This document shows, piece after piece, positions 8,394 to 20,571 of a DNA stretch of 64,000 nucleotides. The DNA comes from Oerskovia turbata (GTDB lineage Bacteria > Actinomycetota > Actinomycetes > Actinomycetales > Cellulomonadaceae), in the NCBI RefSeq assembly GCF_000718325.1, contig NZ_JOFV01000013.1:1-64000 (forward strand). The letters are read 5' to 3'. A program made the translations under genes and the position numbers. The notes below the pieces were generated by a model that was not told where the DNA came from, ran no database searches, and saw only the letters and a list, made by a program, of their open reading frames with translations. Position 1 is the stretch's first letter. Every line of letters begins with the position of its first letter.

Positions 8394-9452
8394 GTGATCG
8401 ACTTCAGGTACCACATCGTCTCGTTGATCTCGGTCTTCCTGGCGCTGGCGGTCGGCATCATCCTGGGCGCCGGTCCGCTGCAGGGTGCGATCGGCGACCA
8501 GCTCACGGGGCAGGTCGAGCAGCTGCGGCTCGAGCGCAACGAGCTGCGCGACCAGCTTGACGCGACGAACCTCGAGGCCGCCGACAACAAGGAGTTCATC
8601 GTCGCTGCGGGCCCCCAGCTCGTCGACGGCTCCCTCCAGGACCGTCGGGTCGCGGTCGTCGACCTCGGCGAGGTCGACGGCGACCGCTACGAGGCCGTGC
8701 GGGAACAGCTGGAGAACGCCGGCGCGAGCGTCGTCGGGCACGTGCGCCTGGGCGCGGACTGGACCGCCGAGACCCAGCAGGACGTCCGCAAGACCGCCGC
8801 GACCGAGGTGACCAACCTCGTGCCCGGCGTCGACGAAGCGGGCACCGACGAGAAGCTGGCCGCAGCGCTCGCGACGTCGCTCACCGCGAAGCAGCTCACG
8901 GCCCCCGAGGCTCGCACCTCGGAGGCGGTCCTGATCGAGCAGAAGCTGGCCGACGCGAAGCTCATCGAGGTCGTGCAGCCGCAGGACGTGCCCGCGGACG
9001 TCGTCCTCCTGCTCGAGCCGCAGCCGAAGGCCGTCCCCGCGGCGGACACGACCGAGGGAGCATCCGTCGACGAGGCGAAGGCGTACGCCGTCTCGATCGA
9101 GGTCCTGCTCGCCCAGGCCGCGCAGGCGCGGTCCGAGGGGGCGCTCGTCGCGGGTTCGACGCCGGTCCCCGGCGACCTCATCTCGACGATCACGGCCGAC
9201 GGTGACCTCGCCGCGGTGCTCTCGACAGTCAGCGGCATCGAGGACGCACCCGGTCAGATCTCCGTGCCGCTCGCCCTCGCCGCACGCCTCGGCGACCAGG
9301 TCGGCCAGTACGGCTTCGAGGAGGGAGCGACCGCGGTCATCCCGCCCGCCGTGCAGCTCCCCCCGGTCGACCGCACGCCTCCGGGCGTCCCCGAGTCGAC
9401 CTCGGGCACCGACGCCACCGCAGGCTCGACCGACACGCCGACGGAGGGCTGA
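8394..9452 (+). CDS. steB: SteB/MctB-like membrane-anchored coiled-coil protein
   Basis: A 352-residue protein with an N-terminal transmembrane helix (about 8-28, IVSLISVFLALAVGIILGAG), a short coiled coil at about 38-62 (QVEQLRLERNELRDQL), then an alpha/beta extracytoplasmic domain. It matches the family annotated as copper transporter MctB (Rv1698). The C. glutamicum neighbour of SteA in this family, SteB, is a septal factor. Position directly after steA favours the cell-separation role. The Pro/Thr-rich C-terminus is probably disordered. The GTG at 8394 is the last start before the conserved IDFRYH opening. Confidence 0.85.
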   Translation: MIDFRYHIVSLISVFLALAVGIILGAGPLQGAIGDQLTGQVEQLRLERNELRDQLDATNLEAADNKEFIVAAGPQLVDGSLQDRRVAVVDLGEVDGDRYEAVREQLENAGASVVGHVRLGADWTAETQQDVRKTAATEVTNLVPGVDEAGTDEKLAAALATSLTAKQLTAPEARTSEAVLIEQKLADAKLIEVVQPQDVPADVVLLLEPQPKAVPAADTTEGASVDEAKAYAVSIEVLLAQAAQARSEGALVAGSTPVPGDLISTITADGDLAAVLSTVSGIEDAPGQISVPLALAARLGDQVGQYGFEEGATAVIPPAVQLPPVDRTPPGVPESTSGTDATAGSTDTPTEG

Positions 9453-9457
9453 CGCTC

Positions 9458-10350
9458 ATGGGCAGGTTCTGGCGCACGGTGGGAGCCGCCGTCACGTCGG
9501 CCGCGGCCACGGCGACCGCTCGCGCGTACCTCGACGCGACCCCGCCCGGTGGGGACGAGCGCTGGACCCGGACCAACCACCGGGGCGAGCCCATCAGCCT
9601 GCTCGAGGGCCCTGCGGTCGCCGCGGGTCTCGTGGCAGGTGCTCTCGTCGCGGGCCCGGACGCCCGCACCCGGACCGCGTCCGCGCTGGCGACGGCGGGG
9701 GGCGGGGCCTTCGGGCTCGTCGACGACCTCGCCGAGGACCCGTCCACGCGCACCAAGGGCATCAAGGGGCACGTCGGCGCGCTGCTCGAGGGCCACGTCA
9801 CCACGGGCGGCCTCAAGGTCCTCGGGATCGGGACGACGTCGCTCACCGCTGCCTTCGTCGGCACGCGCCGGACGGGCTCGGCCCTGGGGTACCTGACGGA
9901 CGTCGCGGTCAACGGCTCGATCGTCGCGCTCAGCGCCAACCTGTTCAACCTCCTCGACCTGCGTCCCGGACGTGCGCTCAAGGCGGGCGCGGCCCTGGCG
10001 GTCCCGCTCACGGTGACGCCCGTGGGGGCGACGTCCGGCGCCGTGCTGGGCGCCGCGGCCGCAGCCGCTCCTGGCGACCTGGGCGAGCGCGACATGCTCG
10101 GCGACGGGGGCGCGAACGCGCTCGGTGCACTCGTCGGCACGCAGATCGCGTTCGGTGCGCCTCGGTTCGTCCGGCTGGTCGCGCTCGCCGGCATCCTGGG
10201 CCTCAACGTCGCGAGCGAGAAGGTCAGCTTCTCGAAGATCATCGACGGCAACGACGTGCTGCGTCGCGTGGACCAGTGGGGCCGCCGTCCGACGTCCACG
10301 AGCACCGCGACGACCGCCGCCCCGTCGCCGTCCGGTCTGGACGCACCGGC

Positions 10351-10354
<4 letters not shown>
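9458..10354 (+). CDS. MraY/WecA-like polytopic membrane protein
   Basis: A 298-residue hydrophobic protein with several membrane segments. It keeps degenerate versions of the polyprenyl-phosphate phosphosugar transferase motifs: GLVDDLAED in place of the MraY DDxxK region, NLFNLLDLRPGRALK in place of the NxxDGLDG loop, and MLGDGGANALGALVG matching the late GDxGSxxLG motif. It is shorter than the usual 350-370 residues and seems to lack N-terminal helices. It may transfer an aminosugar phosphate to a lipid carrier or be a non-catalytic relative. Its neighbours MurJ, SteA and SteB point to the cell envelope. The stop overlaps the predicted murJ start. Confidence 0.75.
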
Positions 10355-13843
<3,489 letters not shown>

Positions 13844-13844
13844 C

Positions 13845-14489
13845 GTGAGCGTGCGCCCGCTCGCCGACGTCCCGATCTCCCGGGATGTCGGCGAGGCGCG
13901 TGTCCTGCACGCGGGCCGCATCTTCGACCTGCGCTCGGAGTCCGTCGACCTGGGTGCGGGGGGTGTCGTGACGCGTGAGTTCGTCGACCACCCTGGCGCG
14001 GTGGCGATCATCGTGCTCGACGAGGACGAGCGGGTCCTGCTGCTGCACCAGTACCGGCACCCGGTGCGGCGCGAGCTGTGGGAGCCCCCGGCCGGTCTGC
14101 TCGACGTGGACGGGGAGGACGCGCAGGCCGCGGCCGCCCGCGAGCTGCTCGAGGAGGCCGACCTGCGCGCCGCGCGCTGGGACGTCCTCGCGGACTACTT
14201 CACGACGCCGGGCGGCAGCAACGAGGCGCTGCGGGTCTTCCTCGCCCGTGACCTGTCGCCGGTCCCCGAGGCCGAGCGCCACGAGCGTGAGGCCGAGGAG
14301 CTGGGCATGGTGCTGCGCTGGGTGCCGCTCGACGAGGCCGTGTCCGCGGTCCTGGCGGGCGACCTGCACAACCCGTCGGCCGTCGTCGGGATCCTGGCTG
14401 CTGCGGCTGCGCGCGCGACCGGCTGGTCTGCCCTGCGCCCGGCCGACAGCCCGTGGCCCGAGCGGCGCGGGGGAGACCCGCGCGCCTGA
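13845..14489 (+). CDS. Nudix hydrolase, ADP-ribose pyrophosphatase-like
   Basis: A 214-residue Nudix protein. The Nudix helix reads GEDAQAAAARELLEEADL, with the catalytic REL-EE glutamates present and the later Gly replaced by Asp. The region before it, ELWEPPAGLLDVDGE, is typical of actinobacterial ADP-ribose pyrophosphatases, which hydrolyse ADP-ribose to AMP and ribose 5-phosphate. The GTG start lies 1 nt after the pyrG stop. The product lineup pyrG-Nudix is conserved in actinobacteria. Exact substrate is inferred from family. Confidence 0.88.
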   Translation: MSVRPLADVPISRDVGEARVLHAGRIFDLRSESVDLGAGGVVTREFVDHPGAVAIIVLDEDERVLLLHQYRHPVRRELWEPPAGLLDVDGEDAQAAAARELLEEADLRAARWDVLADYFTTPGGSNEALRVFLARDLSPVPEAERHEREAEELGMVLRWVPLDEAVSAVLAGDLHNPSAVVGILAAAAARATGWSALRPADSPWPERRGGDPRA

Positions 14490-14510
14490 GGCGCGCACCG
14501 CAGCACTGCC

Positions 14511-14551
14511 ACGAAGGGCCCGACGGCGTCACGCGCCGTCGGGCCCTTCGT
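14511..14551. terminator. Bidirectional terminator between convergent genes
   Basis: A perfect 18-bp stem (14511-14528 with 14534-14551) closes a 5-nt TCACG loop. It lies between the plus-strand Nudix gene and the minus-strand glucosidase, so it can end both transcripts. Confidence 0.9.
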
Positions 14552-14584
14552 CACGTCCCGGCCTGGTCGCCCGAAGCGCTCGCC

Positions 14585-16879
14585 TCAGCCCGTGACCGTG
14601 AAGCCGGCCACGAGCAGCACCTCGTCACGCGAGGACGGGCCGACGCGCAGCTCGAACGCGCCGGGCTCGACGACGCGTCGGCCGTGTGCGTCGACGAGCG
14701 TGCAGTCCGCGACCGGCAGGGCGAGGTCGACCACGACCGACTCGCCCGGGGCGACGTCGACCTGCTGGTACGCCTTGAGCTCCTTCTCTGCCCACGTGAC
14801 GGAGGTGACCGTGTCCCGCACGTACACCTGGACGGTCTCCCGGGCCGGTCGCGCGCCCGTGTTGGTGAGCGTGACCTGCGCGTGCACGGTGTCGTCGAGG
14901 CCGAGCACGTCCTCGCGGACCGTCAGCGCCGAGTACTCCACGTTCGTGTAGCTCAGCCCCTCGCCGAACGCGAAGGGCGGGCGCTGCGTGAGGTCGGCGT
15001 AGCGGGTCCCGTGCTGGCCCGGGAGCTGGTTGTAGTAGACGGGAAGCTGTCCGACGTGCTCGGCGAAGGACAGGGGCAGGCGGCCCGACGGCTCGACGAG
15101 GCCGAGCACGAGCTCCGCGACCGCGCGCCCCCCGCGCATGCCGGGGTTGGCGGCCCACACGATCGCGGCCGCGCCGCGTGCCGAGGGCGGCAGGACGAGC
15201 GGCTTGGAGGCGACGACCACGACGACCAGCGGGGTGCCGGTCTCCGCGAGGGCGTCGAGGAGCGCGACCTGGGCGCCCACGAGGTCGAGCGTCGCCGTGG
15301 ACCGACCTTCGCCCACGAGCTCGATCCGGTCCCCGACGACGGCCACGACGTAGTCGGCGTCGCGCGCGGCCGCGACCGCCTCGGCGATCAGGGCGGCGTC
15401 GGGCTCGGCGGGCAGCACGACCTGGGGGCGGGGCTGCCCGTCGGGGAAGAAGGCGCCCTCAGGGTCCGGGACGAGCGTGAGGATGTCGGCGCCGCGCGCG
15501 TGCGTGACCTCCCAGCCGGCGGGGACGTGGTCCCGGAAGCCGTCGAGGACCGTCTGGGTCATCTCGCGCGGGTGGCCGTCGGGCAGCCAGTCGACCTGGC
15601 CGGACGCCCCGGCCCAGTCGCCCTGCTGGGCGTGCGGGTCGTCGGCGTTGGGGCCGACGACCGCGACCCGCCGGGCCGGGGTCCCGGCGCTCGGGGCGAC
15701 CGCACGACCGTCCTGTCCCGCGACGAGCGCGCCGCCGAGGGGGAGCGTCCCGTCGTTCGTGAGCAGCACGAGCGAGCGGCGTGCGACCTCGAGGTTCAGG
15801 TCGGCGTGGTCGGACGAGCCGACGACCTGGGCCTGACGCTCGGGGTCGGGGCGACGAGGGTTCTCGAACAGTCCGAGCTCGAACTTCAGCGTGAGGATGC
15901 GGGCGACCGCCGCGTCGAGCCGTGCCTCGTCGAGCAGGCCCTGGCGGACGGCCTCCTGGGCTCCCTCGAAGAACTGGGGCGTGGTCATGACCATGTCGTT
16001 CCCGGCGCGCACCGCGGCGGCTGCCGCGTGCGTGTGGTCGGGTTGGATGTGCTGCTCCCAGACCATGCGGCCCACGTTGTCCCAGTCCGTGACGAGGGTG
16101 CCGGTGTAGCCCCACTCGCCGCGCAGCACGTCGCTGAGGAGCCACTCGTTGACCGTGATCGGGACGCCGTCCATCGACTGGTAGCCCAGCATGAAGGTCC
16201 GGCAGCCCTCGCGGGCGACGCGCTCGAACGGCGGGAGGAACCAGGAGCGCAGCTTGCGGCGCGAGATGTCGGCTTCGCTCGCGTCGCGCCCGCCCTGGGT
16301 CTCGGAGTAGCCGGCGAAGTGCTTCGCGGTCGCGAGGATCGCGGTGGGGTCTGCGAGCCCGTCGCCCTGGTAGCCGCGGACCATCGCGGACGCGAGCTCG
16401 CTGATGAGGAACGGGTCCTCGCCGAACGTCTCGCTCACGCGCCCCCAGCGCAGGTCGCGCGTGATGCACAGCACGGGCGAGAAGGTCCAGTGGATGCCCG
16501 TCGCGGCGACCTCGACCGCGGTGGCCCGGGCGACGCGCTCGAGGAGCTCGGGGTTCCAGGTCGCCGCCATGCCGAGCTGGGTCGGGTAGATCGTCGCGCC
16601 GTACCAGAACGAGTGCCCGTGGATGCAGTCCTCGGCGATGAGCAGCGGGATCTGCAGGCGGCTGCGTGCCGTGAGCTCGTGCGCGAGCAGCGCGTTCTCG
16701 GGGGACGTGTGCAGGATCGAGCCGACGTGCACCTCGTTCACGAGCCGCTCGACGCCGTCGGCCGCGCCCAGCTGCATCATCTGGCCGACCTTCTCCGCGA
16801 GCGTCATGCGGCCGACGAGGTCGGTCACGCGTTCGGGCACCGGGAGGGTGGGGTCCTGGTAGGGGAGGCAGTCGGACAT
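14585..16879 (-). CDS. Glycoside hydrolase family 3 beta-glucosidase/xylosidase
   Basis: A 764-residue GH3 enzyme that releases terminal beta-linked glucose or related sugars from oligosaccharides. The N-terminal TIM-barrel domain carries KHFAGY near residue 186 and the nucleophile Asp265 in LVTDWDNVG. The (alpha/beta)6 sandwich domain follows (about 360-600), then a fibronectin III-like C-terminal domain ending at about 764. No signal peptide is visible, so it is probably cytoplasmic and acts on imported cello- or xylo-oligomers. ATG 16879 follows AAGGGA with 7-nt spacing; the longer upstream reading frame lacks one. A TetR gene lies just upstream on the same strand and may control it. Confidence 0.93.
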   Translation of the reverse strand: MSDCLPYQDPTLPVPERVTDLVGRMTLAEKVGQMMQLGAADGVERLVNEVHVGSILHTSPENALLAHELTARSRLQIPLLIAEDCIHGHSFWYGATIYPTQLGMAATWNPELLERVARATAVEVAATGIHWTFSPVLCITRDLRWGRVSETFGEDPFLISELASAMVRGYQGDGLADPTAILATAKHFAGYSETQGGRDASEADISRRKLRSWFLPPFERVAREGCRTFMLGYQSMDGVPITVNEWLLSDVLRGEWGYTGTLVTDWDNVGRMVWEQHIQPDHTHAAAAAVRAGNDMVMTTPQFFEGAQEAVRQGLLDEARLDAAVARILTLKFELGLFENPRRPDPERQAQVVGSSDHADLNLEVARRSLVLLTNDGTLPLGGALVAGQDGRAVAPSAGTPARRVAVVGPNADDPHAQQGDWAGASGQVDWLPDGHPREMTQTVLDGFRDHVPAGWEVTHARGADILTLVPDPEGAFFPDGQPRPQVVLPAEPDAALIAEAVAAARDADYVVAVVGDRIELVGEGRSTATLDLVGAQVALLDALAETGTPLVVVVVASKPLVLPPSARGAAAIVWAANPGMRGGRAVAELVLGLVEPSGRLPLSFAEHVGQLPVYYNQLPGQHGTRYADLTQRPPFAFGEGLSYTNVEYSALTVREDVLGLDDTVHAQVTLTNTGARPARETVQVYVRDTVTSVTWAEKELKAYQQVDVAPGESVVVDLALPVADCTLVDAHGRRVVEPGAFELRVGPSSRDEVLLVAGFTVTG

Positions 16880-16969
16880 GGAGGTGTCCCTTCGAGACGA
16901 CGACGGTGGCGCGGGGCGCGGAGGGCCGGGGGCATCGGGGCCTTCCACAGGCGGTTCCAGAAAACCATA

Positions 16970-16985
16970 CACTGGTAGGTAAGTG
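16970..16985. promoter_or_regulatory. Candidate operator upstream of the GH3 gene
   Basis: CACTGGTAGGTAAGTG has inverted CACT/AGTG ends, with wider AACCA/TGGTT arms at 16963-16967 and 16984-16988. On the minus strand a TATGGT -10-like hexamer overlaps its downstream edge. It could be the site of the adjacent TetR protein. The arms are short and imperfect, so this is only a candidate. Confidence 0.35.
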
Positions 16986-17047
16986 GTTCGACGTGAAGGA
17001 GCGAGACGTTGAGGGTGCGCCGTGAACCCGCGTGGCCCGGCCGGGGC

Positions 17048-17620
17048 CTAGGGGCGTGCCAGGCCCAGCACGTCGTACAGCAGCGTGTCGAGAGGCCCGG
17101 CGAGGGTGGCCTCGTCGTCGACCATCCACTGGAGCTGCGCACCGTCGGCGGTCGCGAGGATCAGACGCGCGAGCGCGTCCGGGTCGAGGTGCGCGGGCAG
17201 CTCGCCTGCGTCCTGCCGGGCGACGACGTCCTCGCGCAGCGTGTCCCGCAGGCCCGCGTAGCGTTGGGCCAGGACCTCGTGGGCGGGGTGCTCACGGTCG
17301 CGGGCCGCCGCCGTCAGGGACACGAAGAGCTCGACCAGCCCGGGGCGCTCGGCGTTGCCCCGGAGGTTCTCGGCGAGCGTGCGAGGGGCGTCGTGGTCTA
17401 TCGGGCGGCCCGTCTGGTCGCGACGGACGATCACCTGGGTGAGCAGGTCCTCGCGCGAGTCGAAGTAGTGCATGACCCCCGCGACCGTCAGGCCGCAGCG
17501 TGTCGCGATCGTCCGCAGGCTCGTGCCGCGGTACCCCTCGTCGGCGAAGACCTCGAGCGCGACGTCGAGGATCTCCTCGCGCTTGAGCCGCCCCTTCGCG
17601 TACACCCCGTCCCTCGCCAC
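17048..17620 (-). CDS. TetR family transcriptional regulator
   Basis: A 190-residue regulator. The N-terminal helix-turn-helix (LKREEILDVALEVFADEGYR then GTSLRTIATRCGLTVAGVMH and YFDSREDLL) is typical TetR; the ligand domain follows and is not informative. The GTG start is 6 nt after a TAGGAT -10 element (17627-17632), so the mRNA is probably leaderless. Being directly upstream of and codirectional with the GH3 glucosidase, it may respond to a sugar or plant aromatic, but many TetR proteins act elsewhere. Confidence 0.88.
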   Translation of the reverse strand: MARDGVYAKGRLKREEILDVALEVFADEGYRGTSLRTIATRCGLTVAGVMHYFDSREDLLTQVIVRRDQTGRPIDHDAPRTLAENLRGNAERPGLVELFVSLTAAARDREHPAHEVLAQRYAGLRDTLREDVVARQDAGELPAHLDPDALARLILATADGAQLQWMVDDEATLAGPLDTLLYDVLGLARP

Positions 17621-17626
17621 CCGACG

Positions 17627-17632
17627 ATCCTA
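17627..17632 (-). promoter_or_regulatory. -10 element for leaderless tetR
   Basis: TAGGAT on the minus strand ends 6 nt before the GTG, placing the transcription start at or next to the start codon. No consensus -35 is seen. Confidence 0.5.
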
Positions 17633-17729
17633 TGCGGGATGCGCCCCGCCGACCGGCGGCGTCGGTCGACCATCGGACGACTGCCGACGCAGCAGGGTCG
17701 GCGTCCGCGCAAGGCCGGCGCTCCTTCTC

Positions 17730-17758
17730 GAACGCTGCGGGTGACGCTCGCAGCGTTC
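17730..17758 (-). terminator. Terminator at the 3' end of ctaA
   Basis: A 10-bp perfect stem (GAACGCTGCG at 17730-17739, CGCAGCGTTC at 17749-17758) with a 9-nt loop overlaps the ctaA stop codon. It separates ctaA from tetR. Confidence 0.7.
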
Positions 17759-18695
17759 AGTCGCGGACGCGGAACGTGAGCAGCGTCCAGGTGAGCGACG
17801 TGACGAGCAGGCCCGCGCCCAGCATGTGCGCCGCGACCAGGATCTCCGGCAGGCCCGTGAAGTACTGGACGTAGCCGATCAGGCCCTGCAGGAGCGTCAC
17901 GACGACCAGCACCACGACGGCCTTGCGGGCACGGGCGGGTGCGTCCGCCTGCCGGAAGACCTGCACCGCGGCCACGACGAGCACGATCAGGAACAGCCAC
18001 ACCGAGGCCGCGTGGACCTTGCTGATGAGCGCCGGGTCGAGAGCGAAGCGGTACGCGACCTCGTCGTCACCCCCGTGCGGGCCCGAGCCCGTGGCCAGGA
18101 CCCCCAGGACGAGGAGCGGCACCGAGACGGCCGCGAGCACGCGACCCACGACACGGGTGCCCGCGTCGACGACGGCCACCGGGGCCTTGTCGCCCTCACC
18201 CTGGCGGTAGAGAAGATACGCCGAGACCCACACGAGCGCGGCAGAGACGAGGAAGTGGAACCCGACGACCGCGGGGTGCAGGTGCAGCAGCACCGTGATG
18301 CCGCCGATCACGGCCTGCGCCGCGACACCAGCGAGCGGCGCCCAGCCGAGGCGCCGGTACGAGGGCGAGCGTGAGGCGTCCGTCCACACGAGCAGCAGGA
18401 GGGCGACCGCGATGACCCCCAGCACTCCCGTGAGCGTGCGGTTGCCGAACTCGATGATCGGGTGGATCGACATCGCGGAGTGGAACTCGGGCGTGAAGCT
18501 CCCGGGCTCGCACAGCGGCCACGTCGAGCAACCGAGGCCGGACCCGGTCAGGCGCACCGCACCGCCCGTGACGATGATGCCGATCTGGCCGACGAGGTTC
18601 GCGACGAGGACCGGTCGGGTCCAGCGGCGGAAGCGGTCGACCTTCGCGTACCAGGCGGGGGAGGTGGGTACGGGGGCGAGTTCTGCGCTGCTCAC
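17757..18695 (-). CDS. ctaA: Heme A synthase (COX15/CtaA)
   Basis: Oxidises heme O to heme A for the aa3 cytochrome oxidase. The 312-residue protein has about eight transmembrane helices. Conserved heme-ligand histidines occur in SIHPIIEFGNRTLTG and VVGFHFLVSA in the first half and in KVHAASVW and VAAHMLGAG in the second half. It has the GLGCSTWPLC cysteine pair of the type that forms the extracellular disulfide in CtaA. The GTG at 18695 lies 6 nt after a TACCTT -10-like hexamer, suggesting a leaderless mRNA. The SURF1 gene at 33120 serves the same oxidase. Confidence 0.94.
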   Translation of the reverse strand: MSSAELAPVPTSPAWYAKVDRFRRWTRPVLVANLVGQIGIIVTGGAVRLTGSGLGCSTWPLCEPGSFTPEFHSAMSIHPIIEFGNRTLTGVLGVIAVALLLLVWTDASRSPSYRRLGWAPLAGVAAQAVIGGITVLLHLHPAVVGFHFLVSAALVWVSAYLLYRQGEGDKAPVAVVDAGTRVVGRVLAAVSVPLLVLGVLATGSGPHGGDDEVAYRFALDPALISKVHAASVWLFLIVLVVAAVQVFRQADAPARARKAVVVLVVVTLLQGLIGYVQYFTGLPEILVAAHMLGAGLLVTSLTWTLLTFRVRD

Positions 18696-18701
18696 CGTCC
18701 A

Positions 18702-18707
18702 AAGGTA
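18702..18707 (-). promoter_or_regulatory. Candidate -10 for leaderless ctaA
   Basis: TACCTT on the minus strand, 6 nt before the GTG. There is no good ribosome-binding site in between and no recognisable -35. Confidence 0.4.
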
Positions 18708-18887
18708 GCCGCGCGGGGAGCGGCCCCCGCCATCCGGGTGCGGCGTCCGGGTGTGATGTTGGCCCGGATCGGCAGCGGCGCTGCGGGATCGAGCGAGCGG
18801 ACTCCGAGCGGCGAGCATCGAGCAAGCGAGTTCTTGACAAGACCGATACTCTGACGAGACTTTTTCTCGACCGTCCCGGGGGTTCGC

Positions 18888-19715
18888 ATGGTTGCTCGCC
18901 GTCCGTCCGTCGTCGCTCGGTCCGGCCGCCTGCTGGCGGTGACCCTGACCCTGGTCGTCCTCGCAGGCTGCACGTCAGGGGGAGAGCCGCAGCCCGGCCC
19001 GAGCGCCGTGCACGAGACAGACGGTGGCGGGACGAGCGCACCGTCGGACCCGACACCGAGCCCGACCTCGATTGCCGCGGACGGAGCGGGGGCCGGCGCC
19101 CAGGAAACGCCCGAGGTGACAGGACCCGCGGACAACCCCGACGAGTACGTGCCTGACCCCGAGGAGCTGCGCCGGGTGCTCGTCGACACCTACACACCGC
19201 TCATGGTGCTCCAGCCCCAGGGCTTCTCGGCGTCCCACCGGTTCCCGGCCCGTGACGGGTGGACCGTCCTGAGCTCGAACGGGAGGTGCGCCCTGTCCAC
19301 CACCACGACCGCGGCCCCGACGGACGGCCCGACGGACGACGTCCCCGGTGCTGCGCGGGACGCGTCGTTCGCGGTGCTCCGGGACATCCTCGCCGCCGAG
19401 CGGGGAGCGTGGAACGAGTCCGCGGAGTCGGAGTCCCTCGTGTTCGGCGAGGAACGGACCGAGCCACGGAAGGGGGCCAACGTCGCGACCCAGGAGTGGA
19501 CCGTCGAGCGCGCGGGTACACCGGTCCGGAGCAGGGTCCTCGCTCGAGCGACCACGCGGCCGAGCTACTCGGGGGTGACGATGCGGACCAGCACCGTCCT
19601 GTCCTTCGAGTGCACGGGCACGACGATCGACGAGAAGGCGTGGACCACCGTGCTGGAGTGGCTGCGCCTGCCGGCCACGGCGGCAGAGGCCGCAGGGGTC
19701 TGGCCCGGCGCCTGA
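18888..19715 (+). CDS. Secreted lipoprotein of unknown function
   Basis: A 275-residue protein with a typical lipoprotein signal. Positive residues are followed by a hydrophobic core and the lipobox VVLAGC, with Cys28 as the lipidation site. A Pro/Ser/Thr/Gly-rich linker spans about 30-80 and a globular domain about 88-270. The globular part has two cysteines (in NGRCALS and SFECTGT) that could form a disulfide, and a conserved-looking WTVLSSNGRC strand. I do not recognise the family. It should sit on the outer face of the membrane. Confidence 0.75.
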   Translation: MVARRPSVVARSGRLLAVTLTLVVLAGCTSGGEPQPGPSAVHETDGGGTSAPSDPTPSPTSIAADGAGAGAQETPEVTGPADNPDEYVPDPEELRRVLVDTYTPLMVLQPQGFSASHRFPARDGWTVLSSNGRCALSTTTTAAPTDGPTDDVPGAARDASFAVLRDILAAERGAWNESAESESLVFGEERTEPRKGANVATQEWTVERAGTPVRSRVLARATTRPSYSGVTMRTSTVLSFECTGTTIDEKAWTTVLEWLRLPATAAEAAGVWPGA

Positions 19716-19723
19716 GGCGTCCT

Positions 19724-19738
19724 GGGGCCGGCGGCCCC
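19724..19738. terminator. Short hairpin between convergent genes
   Basis: GGGGCC and GGCCCC (19724-19729 and 19733-19738) pair around a 3-nt loop between the lipoprotein gene and the ABC permease gene. It is short, so termination is only plausible. Confidence 0.45.
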
Positions 19739-19755
19739 TCGGCGCTGACAGACCC

Positions 19756-20571
19756 TCAGTGCCAGCGGAACAGCTTGCCCGCTCCCCACCCGAGGGCCGC
19801 GGTCCAGCCGAGCAGCACGACCACCGAGAACGCGGGCACCTCGCCGAGGAGCAGCGCGCCCCGCATGGCCTCGCCGAGCGCTCCCGACGGGAGCAGCAGC
19901 GCGACCTGCTCGAGCGCCCCGGGGAGCTGGGAGGCGGGGACGAGCACGCCGCCCGCGACGGTCAGCAGGACGAGCAGCAGGTTCGCGACCGCGAGCACGC
20001 CCTCGGCGCGCAGCGTCCCCGCGAGCAGGAGCGCGAGGCTCGTGAACGCCGCGGTGCCGAGCAGCACCGCGAGCAGTGCCGGCAGGATGCCCGCCGGGTC
20101 CGGGGACCAGCCGAGCGCGAGCGCGACCCCGCCGAGCACGACCACCTGGACCAGCTCGACCGCGAGCACCCCGAGGATCTTGCCCGCGAGCAGGCCCCCG
20201 CGGCCCAGCGGCGTCGTGGACAGCAGCCGCAGGACCCCGTTGCGGCGGTCGAACGCCGTCGCGATGGCCTGTGACGTGAACGCCGTCGACATGACGGCGA
20301 GCGCCAGGACGCCCGGTGTCACGAAGTCGATGCGCGAGTACCCCTGCGTGTCGAGGTCGATGAAGGACGTGCGAGCGAGCCCGACGAGCAGCATCACGGG
20401 CAGGATGATCGTCACGAGCAGCTGCTCGCCGTTGCGCAGGATCATGCGCGTCTCGAACGCCGTCTGCGACGCGACCCGGCGCCACGCGGGGGCCGCGCCG
20501 TCGGTCGCGGGCGGCGCGGCGGACGCGGTGGGCCCCGAGGCGACCGGTCCGGTCGTCGTCTGGTCGGTCAT
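19756..20571 (-). CDS. ABC-2 type transporter permease
   Basis: A 271-residue integral membrane protein with six predicted helices after a 45-residue Pro/Thr-rich cytoplasmic leader. Features include the first helix LLVTIILPVMLLVGLA, an extracellular loop with DLDTQGYSRIDFVTPG, and the conserved LASTPLxRGGLLAGK-like cytoplasmic turn of DrrB-type exporters. It pairs with the ATPase gene, whose stop overlaps its ATG (ATGA). The system probably exports a drug or lipid; the substrate is unknown. Confidence 0.88.
   Translation of the reverse strand: MTDQTTTGPVASGPTASAAPPATDGAAPAWRRVASQTAFETRMILRNGEQLLVTIILPVMLLVGLARTSFIDLDTQGYSRIDFVTPGVLALAVMSTAFTSQAIATAFDRRNGVLRLLSTTPLGRGGLLAGKILGVLAVELVQVVVLGGVALALGWSPDPAGILPALLAVLLGTAAFTSLALLLAGTLRAEGVLAVANLLLVLLTVAGGVLVPASQLPGALEQVALLLPSGALGEAMRGALLLGEVPAFSVVVLLGWTAALGWGAGKLFRWH

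Noticed and set aside
18834..18839. TTGACA as the -35 of the lipoprotein gene
   Set aside because: The hexamer is perfect, but the best -10 at 16-18 nt (GAGACT) is poor. I left it as unsupported.
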